Assembly: GCA_009377475.1 (NCBI GenBank)
Contig: WHTY01000039.1
Span: 1 to 38,958 of the forward strand
Reading direction: 5' to 3'
DNA from: Actinophytocola sp.
GTDB lineage: Bacteria; Actinomycetota; Actinomycetes; Mycobacteriales; Pseudonocardiaceae
DNA length: 38,958 nucleotides
Below the pieces are notes generated by a model. It was not told the origin of the DNA. It saw nothing but the letters and a program-made list of their open reading frames with translations, and ran no database searches. Both the position numbers and the translations under genes were made by a program. Within the stretch, counting starts at the first letter, position 1; each line of letters begins with the position of its first letter. Of this stretch, positions 7,546-16,120 are shown one piece after another.

Positions 7546-8040
7546 CTACGGCCAGTCGACGCCGCAGCAGCGCACCAGGGCGCGCACCTCGGCGATGGCC
7601 ACGTCGACCGCGGCGGCGACGTCCGGATGCAGCTCCCGCGCCACGCTCTCGGCGTCGACCGGCTGGCAGCCGACCACCCAGGTCTGTTTCGGGAGCACGC
7701 CGAGCGCGCTCGCGAGCATGAACGCGCGTTCCGGGGTGGCGTAGTGAACGTCGGCCAGTTGATCGTTGCGCGCGAGCAGCGGCAGCGACACGACATCGGC
7801 GATGTCCGGCCGCACCACGAGCACCGTGCCCGGTTCCCGGCCGAGGTCGATCGAGTCGACGACGACAAGCGCGTCCGCGCCCGCCATCAGCTCCTGCACC
7901 AGATGCAGTCCGCCGATGCCGGTCTCGACCACCCGCACCCCGTCCGGCACGGCGTGCGCCTGCAGGCGTTCGGCGACGACGACGCCGAAGCCGTCGTCCC
8001 CGCGCAGCACGTTGCCCACCCCGGCGACCAGCACCGTCAT
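7546..8040 (-). CDS. hupD: [NiFe]-hydrogenase maturation protease (HupD/HyaD family)
   Basis: 164 residues, the usual family length. The N-terminus GVGNVLRGDDGFGV is diagnostic. D16 and D62 (VVDSIDLGREPGT) stand exactly where HybD of E. coli has its nickel ligands E16 and D62. The third ligand, His93, is not conserved: the sequence there is RND, with H99 nearby. These enzymes sense Ni in the finished active site and clip the C-terminal tail of the large subunit, here HhyL. It is divergent from the TPR gene with only 18 bp between the starts, so its promoter must overlap coding sequence. Confidence 0.9.
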   Translation of the reverse strand: MTVLVAGVGNVLRGDDGFGVVVAERLQAHAVPDGVRVVETGIGGLHLVQELMAGADALVVVDSIDLGREPGTVLVVRPDIADVVSLPLLARNDQLADVHYATPERAFMLASALGVLPKQTWVVGCQPVDAESVARELHPDVAAAVDVAIAEVRALVRCCGVDWP

Positions 8041-8058
8041 CGCTGAAGGGTACCGCTG

Positions 8059-9333
8059 ATGCGAGCCACCGATCCCAGCACCGACCCGGTTGTCGAGCTT
8101 CGCGACCGGCTGGCGCGATACCCGGCCGAGCAGTACCCGGTGCAGCACGCGACCGCGCAGTTCCATCTCGGCGGACTGCTGGCCGCGGCCAACCAGCTCG
8201 ACGAAGCGCGCGCCGCGCTGACCCGCGCCACCGAGCTGTTCGGTCCCGAGCGGATGCCGGTGGAGCACGCCAAGGCGCTCAACACGCTCGGCGCGACGCA
8301 CCGGCTCACCGGCGACCTCGACCGCGCCGAGGAGTGTTTCGCGTTGGCCGAGCGATGCTTCGCCGACGCGGAACTGCCGTTGGAGCGCGGCGCCGCCGTG
8401 TTCAATCTCGGCTTGGTATGTCGACAACGCCAGGACGAGGTACGGGCGCTGGAGTGGTTCCGGCTGGCGGCAACGCTGTTCGACCCGGAGCAGGCGCACG
8501 CCGAGGCGGCGGCGACCGCGCGGGAGACGGCGGCGAGCCTGCTGGCCACCGGAGAGCCACGCGCTGCCCTCGACGCGCTGTCCCCGGCGTCGGCGCACGC
8601 CGAGGCCACGGGCGACGTGGCGGCGCGCGGCGCGGTGGCGAACCTGACGGGGCTGGCCCACCTCGCGCTGGACGAGCCGGAGCGGGCGATCGAGGGCTTC
8701 ACGCTCGCGGTGGCCGCCAACCCGCGCGGAGTGCGGCCGGGCGAGTACGCCATGGCCAAGGCGAACCTCGCGCTGGCCTGCGAACGCGCGGCACATCCCG
8801 ACCATGCCCGGCTCGCCGCCATGCAGGCGCTCGGCGTGCCCGATGCCGCAGAGCCGGTGCGGACGCAGGCCACTGGCGTGCTGGACCGACTCGGCCACAG
8901 CGCGTGCCCACTGCCCGAGGTCCTCGACACCCTCGACCAGGACGCCTGGCCGCCGCTGCTGCGAGAGGAGCTGTCTCGCTGGGCCGACGTCTCCGAGCCG
9001 GACCGGCGCGCCGCGGCGGGCGCGTGGATCGACGGCCAGCTCGCCCGCCCGCACGTGGCGACGGCGCTGGCGGAGGCGTGGCTCGGCGGGTTGCTCGAAG
9101 TGCCGCCGGACGCCATGACGACGCTGATCCGGAGCACGCTGGCAGCCCTAGCGGCCAGAGATGCCAGGGATGGCGGGGACGCCAGGGACGCCGCCGCGAG
9201 TGAGTTCCGCCGTACGGTGTCGTCCGCGATGATCCACTTCCATGTGCCGCAGTGGATGCGGCTGCGGGACACGTTCACCTCGGTCGCGGCCGAGTTCGAC
9301 GGCGCGTTCGACGGCGCTCAGCGGTGGGGCTAG
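8059..9333 (+). CDS. Tetratricopeptide-repeat protein of the hydrogenase locus
   Basis: 424 residues from ATG 8059, with GAAGGG upstream. Residues about 25-240 are successive TPR-like helical pairs, for example HLGGLLAAANQLDEARAAL, then ALNTLGATHRLTGDLDRAEE, then NLTGLAHLALDEPERAIEGF. The remaining 180 residues are helical with no recognised domain; they include a low-complexity ARDARDGGDARDAA run. TPRs mediate protein contacts, so this could be an assembly or scaffold factor for the hydrogenase. It is followed 11 bases later by the biotin-ligase-fold gene on the same strand. Confidence 0.75.
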   Translation: MRATDPSTDPVVELRDRLARYPAEQYPVQHATAQFHLGGLLAAANQLDEARAALTRATELFGPERMPVEHAKALNTLGATHRLTGDLDRAEECFALAERCFADAELPLERGAAVFNLGLVCRQRQDEVRALEWFRLAATLFDPEQAHAEAAATARETAASLLATGEPRAALDALSPASAHAEATGDVAARGAVANLTGLAHLALDEPERAIEGFTLAVAANPRGVRPGEYAMAKANLALACERAAHPDHARLAAMQALGVPDAAEPVRTQATGVLDRLGHSACPLPEVLDTLDQDAWPPLLREELSRWADVSEPDRRAAAGAWIDGQLARPHVATALAEAWLGGLLEVPPDAMTTLIRSTLAALAARDARDGGDARDAAASEFRRTVSSAMIHFHVPQWMRLRDTFTSVAAEFDGAFDGAQRWG

Positions 9334-9344
9334 GCGGTCAGGGC

Positions 9345-10139
9345 ATGGGTGCGGACAGGCGCATGGGCATCGGGGACGACCTCGCGGAAGCAGCGCTGGC
9401 GGCCGAGCTGCCCGGCAGGCAGCTGCGGAGCTATCCCGCCGTGCTGTCCACCGAGAGCGTGGCGCTCGGCTGGGCGCGGGAGGGCGCGCCGCACGGGTCG
9501 GTGGTGACGGCCGGATACCAGGTGTCCCCGCGCGGCAGGGGCGGGCTGCCCTGGACGGTCGACCCGGACCGCGACGTCTGCTTCTCGCTGGTGTTGCGCC
9601 CCGAGCTGCCCGTGGCGCGGGAGGGCTGGATCTACGCGGTGGCGGTGACCGCGCTCGCCGACCTCGTCCGGCCAGCCGACCCTGCCGACGCCCCGGCGAT
9701 CACGTGGCCGGACGAGGTGCGAACCGCGCGGGGGCGCGCGGGCGCGGTCGGCGCGTGGGTGGAGCTCGGCCCGACCGGCGTGCGGTGGCTGGTCCTGACC
9801 GTGTTCCGGTGCGACGTCGAGGGCGCTGCAGGCCCCCGTGCGGCGGAACTCGCACGCGCCGTGCGGGCGATCGAGGACCGGCTCGCGGCGGAGCCCGCCG
9901 ACGTCCTCGCGGACTACCGCGCCCGCTGCGACACGCTCGGCCGCAGGGTGTGCGCGCGAATGATCCCGCTGGGTCCGGCTGGCCCGCACGTGACGGGAAC
10001 GGCGGTCGACGTGCTGTCGGACGGCTCGCTGACCATCCGCACTGACCAGGGACATCGTATCGCGGTGCGGCCGCAGAACCTGGGCGTGCTCGACGTCCTC
10101 GCCCCGGACGAGCACTCGGCGACGCCGCACGATCGCTAG
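9345..10139 (+). CDS. Biotin/lipoate-ligase-fold protein, probably not a ligase
   Basis: 264 residues from ATG 9345 (ATG 9363 possible). It aligns well with the BirA catalytic domain: GSVVTAGYQVSPRGRGGLPW (RGRGG at residues 63-67, the biotinyl-AMP loop), then DVCFSLVLRP, then TWPDEV at 120-125, then AGAVGAWVEL. The last equals KWPND and LAGILVEL of BirA. The catalytic Lys of KWPND is Thr120 here and the second loop Arg region is reduced. A C-terminal SH3-like BPL_C domain follows (VTGTAVDVLSDGSLTIRT). It likely kept the fold but lost ligation, or binds another ligand. Its place in the hydrogenase locus is puzzling. Confidence 0.75.
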   Translation: MGADRRMGIGDDLAEAALAAELPGRQLRSYPAVLSTESVALGWAREGAPHGSVVTAGYQVSPRGRGGLPWTVDPDRDVCFSLVLRPELPVAREGWIYAVAVTALADLVRPADPADAPAITWPDEVRTARGRAGAVGAWVELGPTGVRWLVLTVFRCDVEGAAGPRAAELARAVRAIEDRLAAEPADVLADYRARCDTLGRRVCARMIPLGPAGPHVTGTAVDVLSDGSLTIRTDQGHRIAVRPQNLGVLDVLAPDEHSATPHDR

Positions 10140-10225
10140 GCCGATTGGGCGAGATCAGCTCGGTATATGCAGCAGTCACTTACTCGGGTCATTGGCCGAA
10201 GCGGACACTCGTTTCATTCGACCTG

Positions 10226-10245
10226 ATTATCGGCACGCCAATAAT
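10226..10245. promoter_or_regulatory. Imperfect palindrome ahead of the nickel/peptide importer operon
   Basis: The arms ATTAT-GGC and GCC-ATAAT match at 16 of 20 positions; with flanking G and C it is GATTAT-N10-ATAATC. It lies 33 bases before the start of the substrate-binding protein gene. It could bind a nickel-responsive repressor. It does not match the NikR or Nur consensus I know, so the regulator is open. Confidence 0.45.
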
Positions 10246-10277
10246 CTCATCCGTCCCGCCGGACCGCGGAGGTCACC

Positions 10278-11975
10278 ATGGCCCGTCGCCGCGCCAGTGC
10301 CCATCACACCGCCCGATCGTCCCGACGCCCCCGCCGTCTGACGACCGCCGCCATCGCCATCGCCATCTGCGCGGCCCTGCTCGCCACGGCCTGCGCGGCC
10401 GACGACACTGATCCCGCCGCGCAGCAAGGCGATGGCGAGCCGACCAAGGGCGGCACCCTCGTCGTGGCGATCAGCGCCGACCCCGACCACCTCAACCCCG
10501 CGATCACCACAAGCGGCGCCACCCACACCGCCGCCGAACTGCTCTACAACGGACTCGTCCGCCTCGACGAGAACGGCACGCCACAACCGGAGCTTGCCGA
10601 GTCCTGGGAGGTCGCGGACGACGGCGCGCGCTACGTCTTCCAGCTCCGCGACGACGTCACGTGGCACGACGGCGAGCCATTCACCTCGGCGGACGTCACG
10701 TTCGCCTTCGAGGAGGTGCTGCTGCGGTACCACTCCCGCACCCAGGCCTCCCTCGGCGAAGCGCTCAGCGGGATCGAGACCCCAGACGAGCACACCGTCG
10801 AGTTCGTCTTCGACGAGCCGTACGGCCCGCTGCTGCAACAGCTCGACGTCACCGAGGCGCCCATCGTGGCCAAGCACGTCTACGAAGGCACCGACCCGCT
10901 GGAGAACCCGGCCAACCGCAAGCCGGTCGGGACGGGACCGTTCACCCTGGAGCGCTACCGGCCGGACGCGGAGATCCGGTTCGCCGCCAACGAGAACTAC
11001 TTCAAGCCGGACCTGCCGCACCTCGACCGCGTCGTGATGCGAGTGATTCCCGAGGAGTCCAACCAGGTCGTCGCGCTGGAGTCCGGTGAGGTGCAGTGGT
11101 TGTGGGGCGTGCCGGGTCCCGACCTGGAACGGCTCAGGGCAGACGGCCGGTTCGAGTTCCTCGAGACCAGCGTCAACCCTGGCGGCGCGAACTGCATCAT
11201 GACCGTCACGTTCAATCTGGACCGGCCGATGTTCGGTGACGTCGACACCCGGCGGGCCATCGCGCTGGCGATCGACAAGCAGCAGTTCCTCGACCGCGTC
11301 CAGTTCGGACAGGGCAAGGTCGCCGAAGCGCCGATCTCGAGCGGCATCTCGTTCGCCCACGCCGCGAACCTCGACGGCATGCCGAGCCACGACCCGGCGC
11401 GCGCAGAGCAGTTGCTCGACGACGCGGGCTGGGTGCGCGAGGACGGCGAGGACACTCGCGTCGCCAAGGGCGTCGACGGCGTCACGGACGGCACCCCGCT
11501 GGCGTTCGACTTCCTGCACTTCCCGGACTTCGCCGACTACGGCGAACTGCTCCGCGCGCAGCTGGCCAAGATCGGCGCCGACGTCGAACTGCGCCCGCTG
11601 GAGTCGTCGGTGTTCGTGGAGAAGGTCTTCACCGAGCGGAAGTTCGACACCAACGTCATCTCGTACTGCAACGGCAACGACCCGGAGATCGGCGTGAAGC
11701 GGATGTATCTGTCGTCGAACATCGGTCCGGTGCCGTTCTCCAACGCCGCCGGTTACCGCAACCCCGAGGTGGACGCGCTGTTCGAGGAGGCACGCAGCAC
11801 CGTCGGCGACGAGGAGCGGCAGGCCGCGTACCGGCGGCTGCAGGAGCAGTTGGTGGCCGACATGCCGTACGCGTGGCTGGTCGAGACCACCGCGACCAGG
11901 GTGTACAACAAGCGGTGCGGCGGGTTCTCGCACTCCGGGCATTTCGCAGCGGCCGCCCACTGCGAGGCGAGCTAG
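10278..11975 (+). CDS. ABC importer substrate-binding lipoprotein (SBP_bac_5; probable nickel or peptide)
   Basis: 565 residues from ATG 10278 with GGAGG upstream. The N-terminus has an RR-rich start, a hydrophobic stretch and LLATAC, a lipobox. The body is a cluster-C binding protein: GGTLVVAISADPDHLNPA, then WEVADDGARYVFQLRDDVTWHDGEPF. This family (DppA/OppA/NikA) binds peptides, nickel-chelates or other small solutes. It heads a five-gene operon with two permeases and two ATPases, embedded in a nickel-enzyme locus. Nickel or a nickel-chelator complex is therefore the leading guess, not proven by motif. Confidence 0.85.
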   Translation: MARRRASAHHTARSSRRPRRLTTAAIAIAICAALLATACAADDTDPAAQQGDGEPTKGGTLVVAISADPDHLNPAITTSGATHTAAELLYNGLVRLDENGTPQPELAESWEVADDGARYVFQLRDDVTWHDGEPFTSADVTFAFEEVLLRYHSRTQASLGEALSGIETPDEHTVEFVFDEPYGPLLQQLDVTEAPIVAKHVYEGTDPLENPANRKPVGTGPFTLERYRPDAEIRFAANENYFKPDLPHLDRVVMRVIPEESNQVVALESGEVQWLWGVPGPDLERLRADGRFEFLETSVNPGGANCIMTVTFNLDRPMFGDVDTRRAIALAIDKQQFLDRVQFGQGKVAEAPISSGISFAHAANLDGMPSHDPARAEQLLDDAGWVREDGEDTRVAKGVDGVTDGTPLAFDFLHFPDFADYGELLRAQLAKIGADVELRPLESSVFVEKVFTERKFDTNVISYCNGNDPEIGVKRMYLSSNIGPVPFSNAAGYRNPEVDALFEEARSTVGDEERQAAYRRLQEQLVADMPYAWLVETTATRVYNKRCGGFSHSGHFAAAAHCEAS

Positions 11976-11984
11976 GACGACGCG

Positions 11985-12950
11985 GTGAGCTGGGGCTACG
12001 CCGTCCGCAGGATCGCGCAGCTGGTCCCCACGATCGCCGCGATCCTGCTGGCGAGCTTCCTGCTCATCCACCTCGCGCCAGGTGACCCCGTGCTCGCGCT
12101 GGCCGGCGAGCACGGGGACGCCGAGTACTACGCGTTCATGCGCGACAAGTTCGGCCTCGACGAGCCGCTGCACGAGCAGGCGCTGACCTACGCGGGCAAC
12201 GTGCTCACCGCCGACTTCGGCGTCTCCTACGTGCAGGGCAGGCCGGTGCTGGACGTCCTGCTGGAGCGGGTGCCAGCCACGCTGCTGCTCACCGGCGCGG
12301 CGCTACTGCTGTCCACCGTCACCGGCCTGCTGGCGGGCATGTTCACCGCCACCCGGCGCAGCCGCCTGCCCGACCTGACCGTCAACGGCGCGCTGTTGAC
12401 ACTCTACGCCGCGCCGGTGTTCTGGCTCGGACAGCTCGCCATCCTGACGCTCGCGCTCGGCGCTGGCTGGTTCCCGGTGCAGGGCATGAGCACGGCGAGC
12501 AGCGACGCCACCGGGATCGCGCACCTCGCCGACGTCGCCCACCACCTGGCGCTGCCCGCGATCGTGCTCGCCTCCCAGGAGATCGCCGCCGTCGGCAGGC
12601 TCACCAGGGTGGGACTGCGCGACGAGCTGGACAGCGACCACGTCCGCATGGCGCGCGCCAAAGGGCTCGGCGAGGCGACGGTCGTGGTCAAGTACGGGCT
12701 GCGGCGCGCGCTGTCGCCCGTCGTGACGATCATCGGCGGCCGGATCGGGCACCTCGTCGCTGGCGCGGTCGTGGTCGAGGTGGTGTTCGGCTGGCCAGGG
12801 CTTGGCAGGCTGCTCGTCACTGCCATGCAGAACCGCGACGTGCCGATCGTGCTCGGCATCTTCCTGCTGGTCGCAGTGACCGTCGTGGTGGCGAACGTGA
12901 TCACCGACCTCTGTTACGCCTGGTTGGATCCCCGTGTCCGCTACCGCTGA
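11985..12950 (+). CDS. ABC importer permease (DppB/NikB type)
   Basis: 321 residues from GTG 11985, nine bases after the binding-protein stop. About six membrane segments are visible; the N-terminal YAVRRIAQLVPTIAAILLAS, then HLAPGDPVLALAG, is the standard DppB/NikB opening. The coupling-helix region contains DSDHVRMARAKGLGEATVV, the EAA loop that meets the ATPase. The last 17 bases overlap the next permease gene, which couples their translation. Confidence 0.92.
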   Translation: MSWGYAVRRIAQLVPTIAAILLASFLLIHLAPGDPVLALAGEHGDAEYYAFMRDKFGLDEPLHEQALTYAGNVLTADFGVSYVQGRPVLDVLLERVPATLLLTGAALLLSTVTGLLAGMFTATRRSRLPDLTVNGALLTLYAAPVFWLGQLAILTLALGAGWFPVQGMSTASSDATGIAHLADVAHHLALPAIVLASQEIAAVGRLTRVGLRDELDSDHVRMARAKGLGEATVVVKYGLRRALSPVVTIIGGRIGHLVAGAVVVEVVFGWPGLGRLLVTAMQNRDVPIVLGIFLLVAVTVVVANVITDLCYAWLDPRVRYR

Positions 12951-13809
12951 CGGCGTCCCGTTCGAGCCTGCCGGCCCCGAAGGACGGCAGCGCATCGGCG
13001 TGCTGCGCAGGGTGCTCACCACGCCGTCCGGGCTGCTCGGCGCGGCACTGACCGGGGCGCTGGTGGTCGTTGCGGTGTTCGCGCCTGCGCTGGCCCCGTA
13101 CGACCCGTTCGGCATCGACGGCCCCGTGCTGCACCCGCCGTCGGCGGCGCACCCGCTCGGCACCGACGCGCTCGGCCGCGACCTCTACTCGGGCGTGCTC
13201 TACGGCACCAGGACGTCGCTGGTCGTCGCGGGCACGGTCGGCGTGCTTGTGCTGCTCATCGGCTCGCTGGTGGGCGCGGTGTCCGGCTACGCGGGGCGCT
13301 GGGCGGACGACGTGCTGATGCGGCTCACCGAGGCGTTCCAGGTGCTGCCGCGGTTCTTCCTCGCGATCGTGGTGATCGCGTTCTTCGGGCCCGGTGTCGA
13401 TCGGCTGGTGCTTGTCCTCGGGTTCACGTCGTGGCCGATGCTGGCACGGGTGGTGCGCGCCGAGGTGCTCTCGCTCAAGGAACGGGAGTTCGTCGCCGCG
13501 GCGCAGGCGCACGGCGCGTCCAACGCACGGGTCGTCGTCCGGGAGATCCTGCCGAACGCGCTGCCCGCCGCGATCGCGCTGCTCGGGCTCATCCTCGCGC
13601 AGGTGATCCTGATCGAAGCCAGCCTCGGCTTCCTCGGCTTGGGCGATCCGAACGCGATGAGCTGGGGCTACCTGGCCAACGAGGCCCAGCGGTTTCTGCG
13701 GGTGGCGTGGTGGCTGCCGCTGTTTCCCGGGCTCGCGATCCTGCTCGCGGTGCTCGGGCTGAACCTGCTCGGCGACGCGATCACCGACGTCCTCGGGGGC
13801 CGCCGATGA
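12934..13809 (+). CDS. ABC importer permease (DppC/NikC type)
   Basis: 291 residues from GTG 12934. It begins with a cytoplasmic arm, then a membrane segment, APYDPFGIDGPVLHPPSAAHPLGTDALGRDLYSG (the conserved DppC/NikC external block, read in two pieces), and an EAA loop AAAQAHGASNARVVVREILPN. It pairs with the permease at 11985. Its stop overlaps the ATG of the first ATPase (ATGA). Confidence 0.92.
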   Translation: MSATADGVPFEPAGPEGRQRIGVLRRVLTTPSGLLGAALTGALVVVAVFAPALAPYDPFGIDGPVLHPPSAAHPLGTDALGRDLYSGVLYGTRTSLVVAGTVGVLVLLIGSLVGAVSGYAGRWADDVLMRLTEAFQVLPRFFLAIVVIAFFGPGVDRLVLVLGFTSWPMLARVVRAEVLSLKEREFVAAAQAHGASNARVVVREILPNALPAAIALLGLILAQVILIEASLGFLGLGDPNAMSWGYLANEAQRFLRVAWWLPLFPGLAILLAVLGLNLLGDAITDVLGGRR

Positions 13810-14615
13810 GCGACGCGCCGCTGCTGTCGGTCGGGGACCTTGTGGTCGAGTTCGGCACCGGGCGCGACGCCGTGCGCGCTGTCGACGGCATCGACCTGGA
13901 CGTCTATCCCGGCGAGACGGTCGGCATCGTCGGCGAGTCCGGATCGGGCAAGACGGTGGCGATGCTGGCGGTGCTCGGCCTGCTGCCGCGTTCGGCGCGG
14001 ATCGTGCGTGGCACCGCGATGCTGGACGGTCAGGATCTGCTCCGGCTGGGCCGCCGCGCGCTGCGCCGAATCAGGGGCAGCCGCATCAGCACGGTGTTCC
14101 AGGACCCGCTGACGTCGCTGCATCCGTCCTATCGGGTGCTCGACCAGGTCGCGGAGGCGATCCGGGCGCACCACCCAGAGCTGTCGGCCGCCGAGGCGGA
14201 CGAGCGCGCACTCGACGTCCTCGATCTGGTCGGCGTGCCGGAGCCCCGCAGGCGCGCCAGGCAGTACCCGCACCAGTGGTCCGGCGGGATGCGGCAGCGC
14301 GCGGTGATCGCGGCGGCCATCGCGAACCAGCCAGCGCTGCTCATCGCGGACGAGCCGACGACAGCGTTGGACGTCACCGTGCAGGCGCAGATTCTCGACG
14401 TGCTGCGCTCCGCGCGGGAGCTGACCGGGGCGGCGTGCGTGCTGATCACCCACGACCTCGGTGTCGTCGCCGAGCTGGCGGAGCGGGTGGTGGTGATGTA
14501 CGCCGGGCGGGTACGAGAGACCGGCACGACCGAGCAGATCTTTCACGCGCCGCGCGATCCGTACACGACGGAACTGCTCGCCGCGCTGCCCCGGCTGGAC
14601 GGGTGGCCGTCATGA
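13806..14615 (+). CDS. ABC importer ATP-binding protein (DppD/NikD type)
   Basis: 269 residues, start overlapping the permease stop. Walker A is GESGSGKT (about residue 42), the signature is WSGGMRQR, Walker B is LLIADEPT and the switch His lies in ITHDLG. It is shorter than many DppD proteins because it lacks the long Cys-containing C-terminal extension that its partner has. Length is closer to NikD, which fits nickel import (weak evidence). Confidence 0.92.
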   Translation: MSDAPLLSVGDLVVEFGTGRDAVRAVDGIDLDVYPGETVGIVGESGSGKTVAMLAVLGLLPRSARIVRGTAMLDGQDLLRLGRRALRRIRGSRISTVFQDPLTSLHPSYRVLDQVAEAIRAHHPELSAAEADERALDVLDLVGVPEPRRRARQYPHQWSGGMRQRAVIAAAIANQPALLIADEPTTALDVTVQAQILDVLRSARELTGAACVLITHDLGVVAELAERVVVMYAGRVRETGTTEQIFHAPRDPYTTELLAALPRLDGWPS

Positions 14616-15577
14616 CCGCCGAACCGGTGCTGCGGGTGGACCACCTCGTCAAGCATTTCCCCGACGGGCGCGGCGCGACGGTGCGGGCGGTGGACGACGT
14701 CAGCCTCACGCTCGGCGCTGGCGAGGCGCTCGGGCTCGTCGGCGAGTCCGGCTGCGGCAAGAGCACCCTGGCGCGCACGATCGTCCGGCTGCTCGAACCG
14801 ACCAGCGGGCGGATCGTGTTCCGGGACGTCGACATCACCCACGCGAGCAAACGGGAGCTGCGGACGGCGCGGCGGGCGATGTCGATCGTGTTCCAGGACC
14901 CGTACGCCTCGCTCAACCCGAGGATGCGCGCGGGCGAGATCATCGCGCAGCCGCTGCGCATCCACGGCGCCTATCGGCGGTCCGGTGGCTGGGAACGGAT
15001 CGCGGAGCTGCTGCGCACCGTCGGGCTTGACCCGAGGCACGCCACCCGGTTCCCGCACGAGTTCTCCACCGGCCAACGGCAACGCATCGGCATCGCCCGC
15101 GCGCTCGCGCTCGACCCCGAACTGCTGATCCTGGACGAGCCGGTGTCGGCACTGGACGTCTCGATCCGGGCGCAGATCATCGACCTGCTCGACCGGCTGC
15201 GCACCGACATCGGGCTGGCGTACCTGTTCATCGCCCACGACCTCGCCGCGGTGCACCAGACCTGCGACCGCGTGGCGGTGATGCACCTCGGCACCATCGT
15301 CGAGACCGGCACGCGGGAGGACATCTACCGCCGCCCCACCCATCCCTACACCCAAGCGCTGTTGTCGTCGGTGCCGGTGACCGACCCCGCGCTGCGCGGA
15401 CGCCGACGACGCATCCGGCTCACCGGCGAGTTGCCAAGTGCCATCGACCCGCCCAGCGGCTGCCGGTTCCGCACCCGCTGTTGGAAGGCAACCGAACGCT
15501 GCGCCGACGAGGCGCCCGCGCTGATCGACCGGCACGGCCACGCCAGCGCGTGCTTCTACGCCGACGCCGCCCCGTGA
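14612..15577 (+). CDS. ABC importer ATP-binding protein (DppF/OppF type)
   Basis: 321 residues, start overlapping the previous stop. Walker A is GESGCGKS, Walker B is LLILDEPV and the switch is IAHDLA. The signature reads FSTGQRQR instead of LSGGQRQR, a change at two conserved positions. The C-terminus GCRFRTRCWKATERC, then CFY, is the oligopeptide/dipeptide transporter C-terminal domain with four cysteines, which can bind an Fe-S cluster in some relatives. The stop is two bases from that of the convergent protease-like gene. Confidence 0.9.
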   Translation: MTAEPVLRVDHLVKHFPDGRGATVRAVDDVSLTLGAGEALGLVGESGCGKSTLARTIVRLLEPTSGRIVFRDVDITHASKRELRTARRAMSIVFQDPYASLNPRMRAGEIIAQPLRIHGAYRRSGGWERIAELLRTVGLDPRHATRFPHEFSTGQRQRIGIARALALDPELLILDEPVSALDVSIRAQIIDLLDRLRTDIGLAYLFIAHDLAAVHQTCDRVAVMHLGTIVETGTREDIYRRPTHPYTQALLSSVPVTDPALRGRRRRIRLTGELPSAIDPPSGCRFRTRCWKATERCADEAPALIDRHGHASACFYADAAP

Positions 15578-15579
15578 TC

Positions 15580-16095
15580 TCAGCGGCCCGCCGTGGCGGC
15601 CAGCTCCGCGCGCACCAGCGCTACGGCTTCGGTGAGGGCGCGCTCACCGACGTCGGAGAGATGTTCGCTCGGCTCGGTGCTCGCTGGTTCCACCTCGACG
15701 CACACCGTGTGCTCGGGCAGCGCGCCGAAGGCGGCGGCGACGTCGAGGATCAGGTCCAGGTCGACGTACCCGGTCACCGCCTGCTCCACCGCCCGCTGCA
15801 TCTCGGCGGGTTCGCGCACCGGCGGCGTCACCGCGCGGCGCAGCACCGTGCCGGGTTCCCGGCCACGGGCGATCGCGCCCACCAGCACGAACGACGATGG
15901 CCGCAGCTCGGCGAGCCGCTGCGCCACCGCGACAGCACCGTAGTGCAGTTCCTCGACAACGATGCCGCCGGCGCCCACGCCGCTGCTGTCGTCGCTGTCG
16001 TCGCTCAGCGCCACGGCCAAGCGCTCCGCGGCGCGCCGCCCCAGGTCAAGATCGCCCTGGAACAGCTCGCCAGCCCCACCAACGAACACCGTCAT
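15580..16095 (-). CDS. Degenerate hydrogenase-maturation-protease homologue
   Basis: 171 residues. It starts 25 bases after hhyL on the same strand and is surely co-transcribed with it. The fold signature is kept (GGAGELFQGDLDLG against GVGNVLRGDDGFG, and GREPGT). Both ligand positions are changed: residue 16 is Leu and the position of D62 is Gly73 (LVGAIARGREPGT). It has an extra acidic insert DDSDDSS near residue 32. It probably no longer cleaves and may chaperone the large subunit or bind the true protease. Alternatively it processes by another mechanism. Confidence 0.8.
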   Translation of the reverse strand: MTVFVGGAGELFQGDLDLGRRAAERLAVALSDDSDDSSGVGAGGIVVEELHYGAVAVAQRLAELRPSSFVLVGAIARGREPGTVLRRAVTPPVREPAEMQRAVEQAVTGYVDLDLILDVAAAFGALPEHTVCVEVEPASTEPSEHLSDVGERALTEAVALVRAELAATAGR

Positions 16096-16120
16096 CGCGT
16101 GCCGGTCCCGCTGGCCCGCG

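Noticed and set aside
7546..9054. Single 502-residue protein reading through the maturation protease and the minus strand of the TPR gene
   Set aside because: The protease ends its homology at ATG 8040 with a normal N-terminus, and the extra 337 residues are opposite a clear TPR coding frame.
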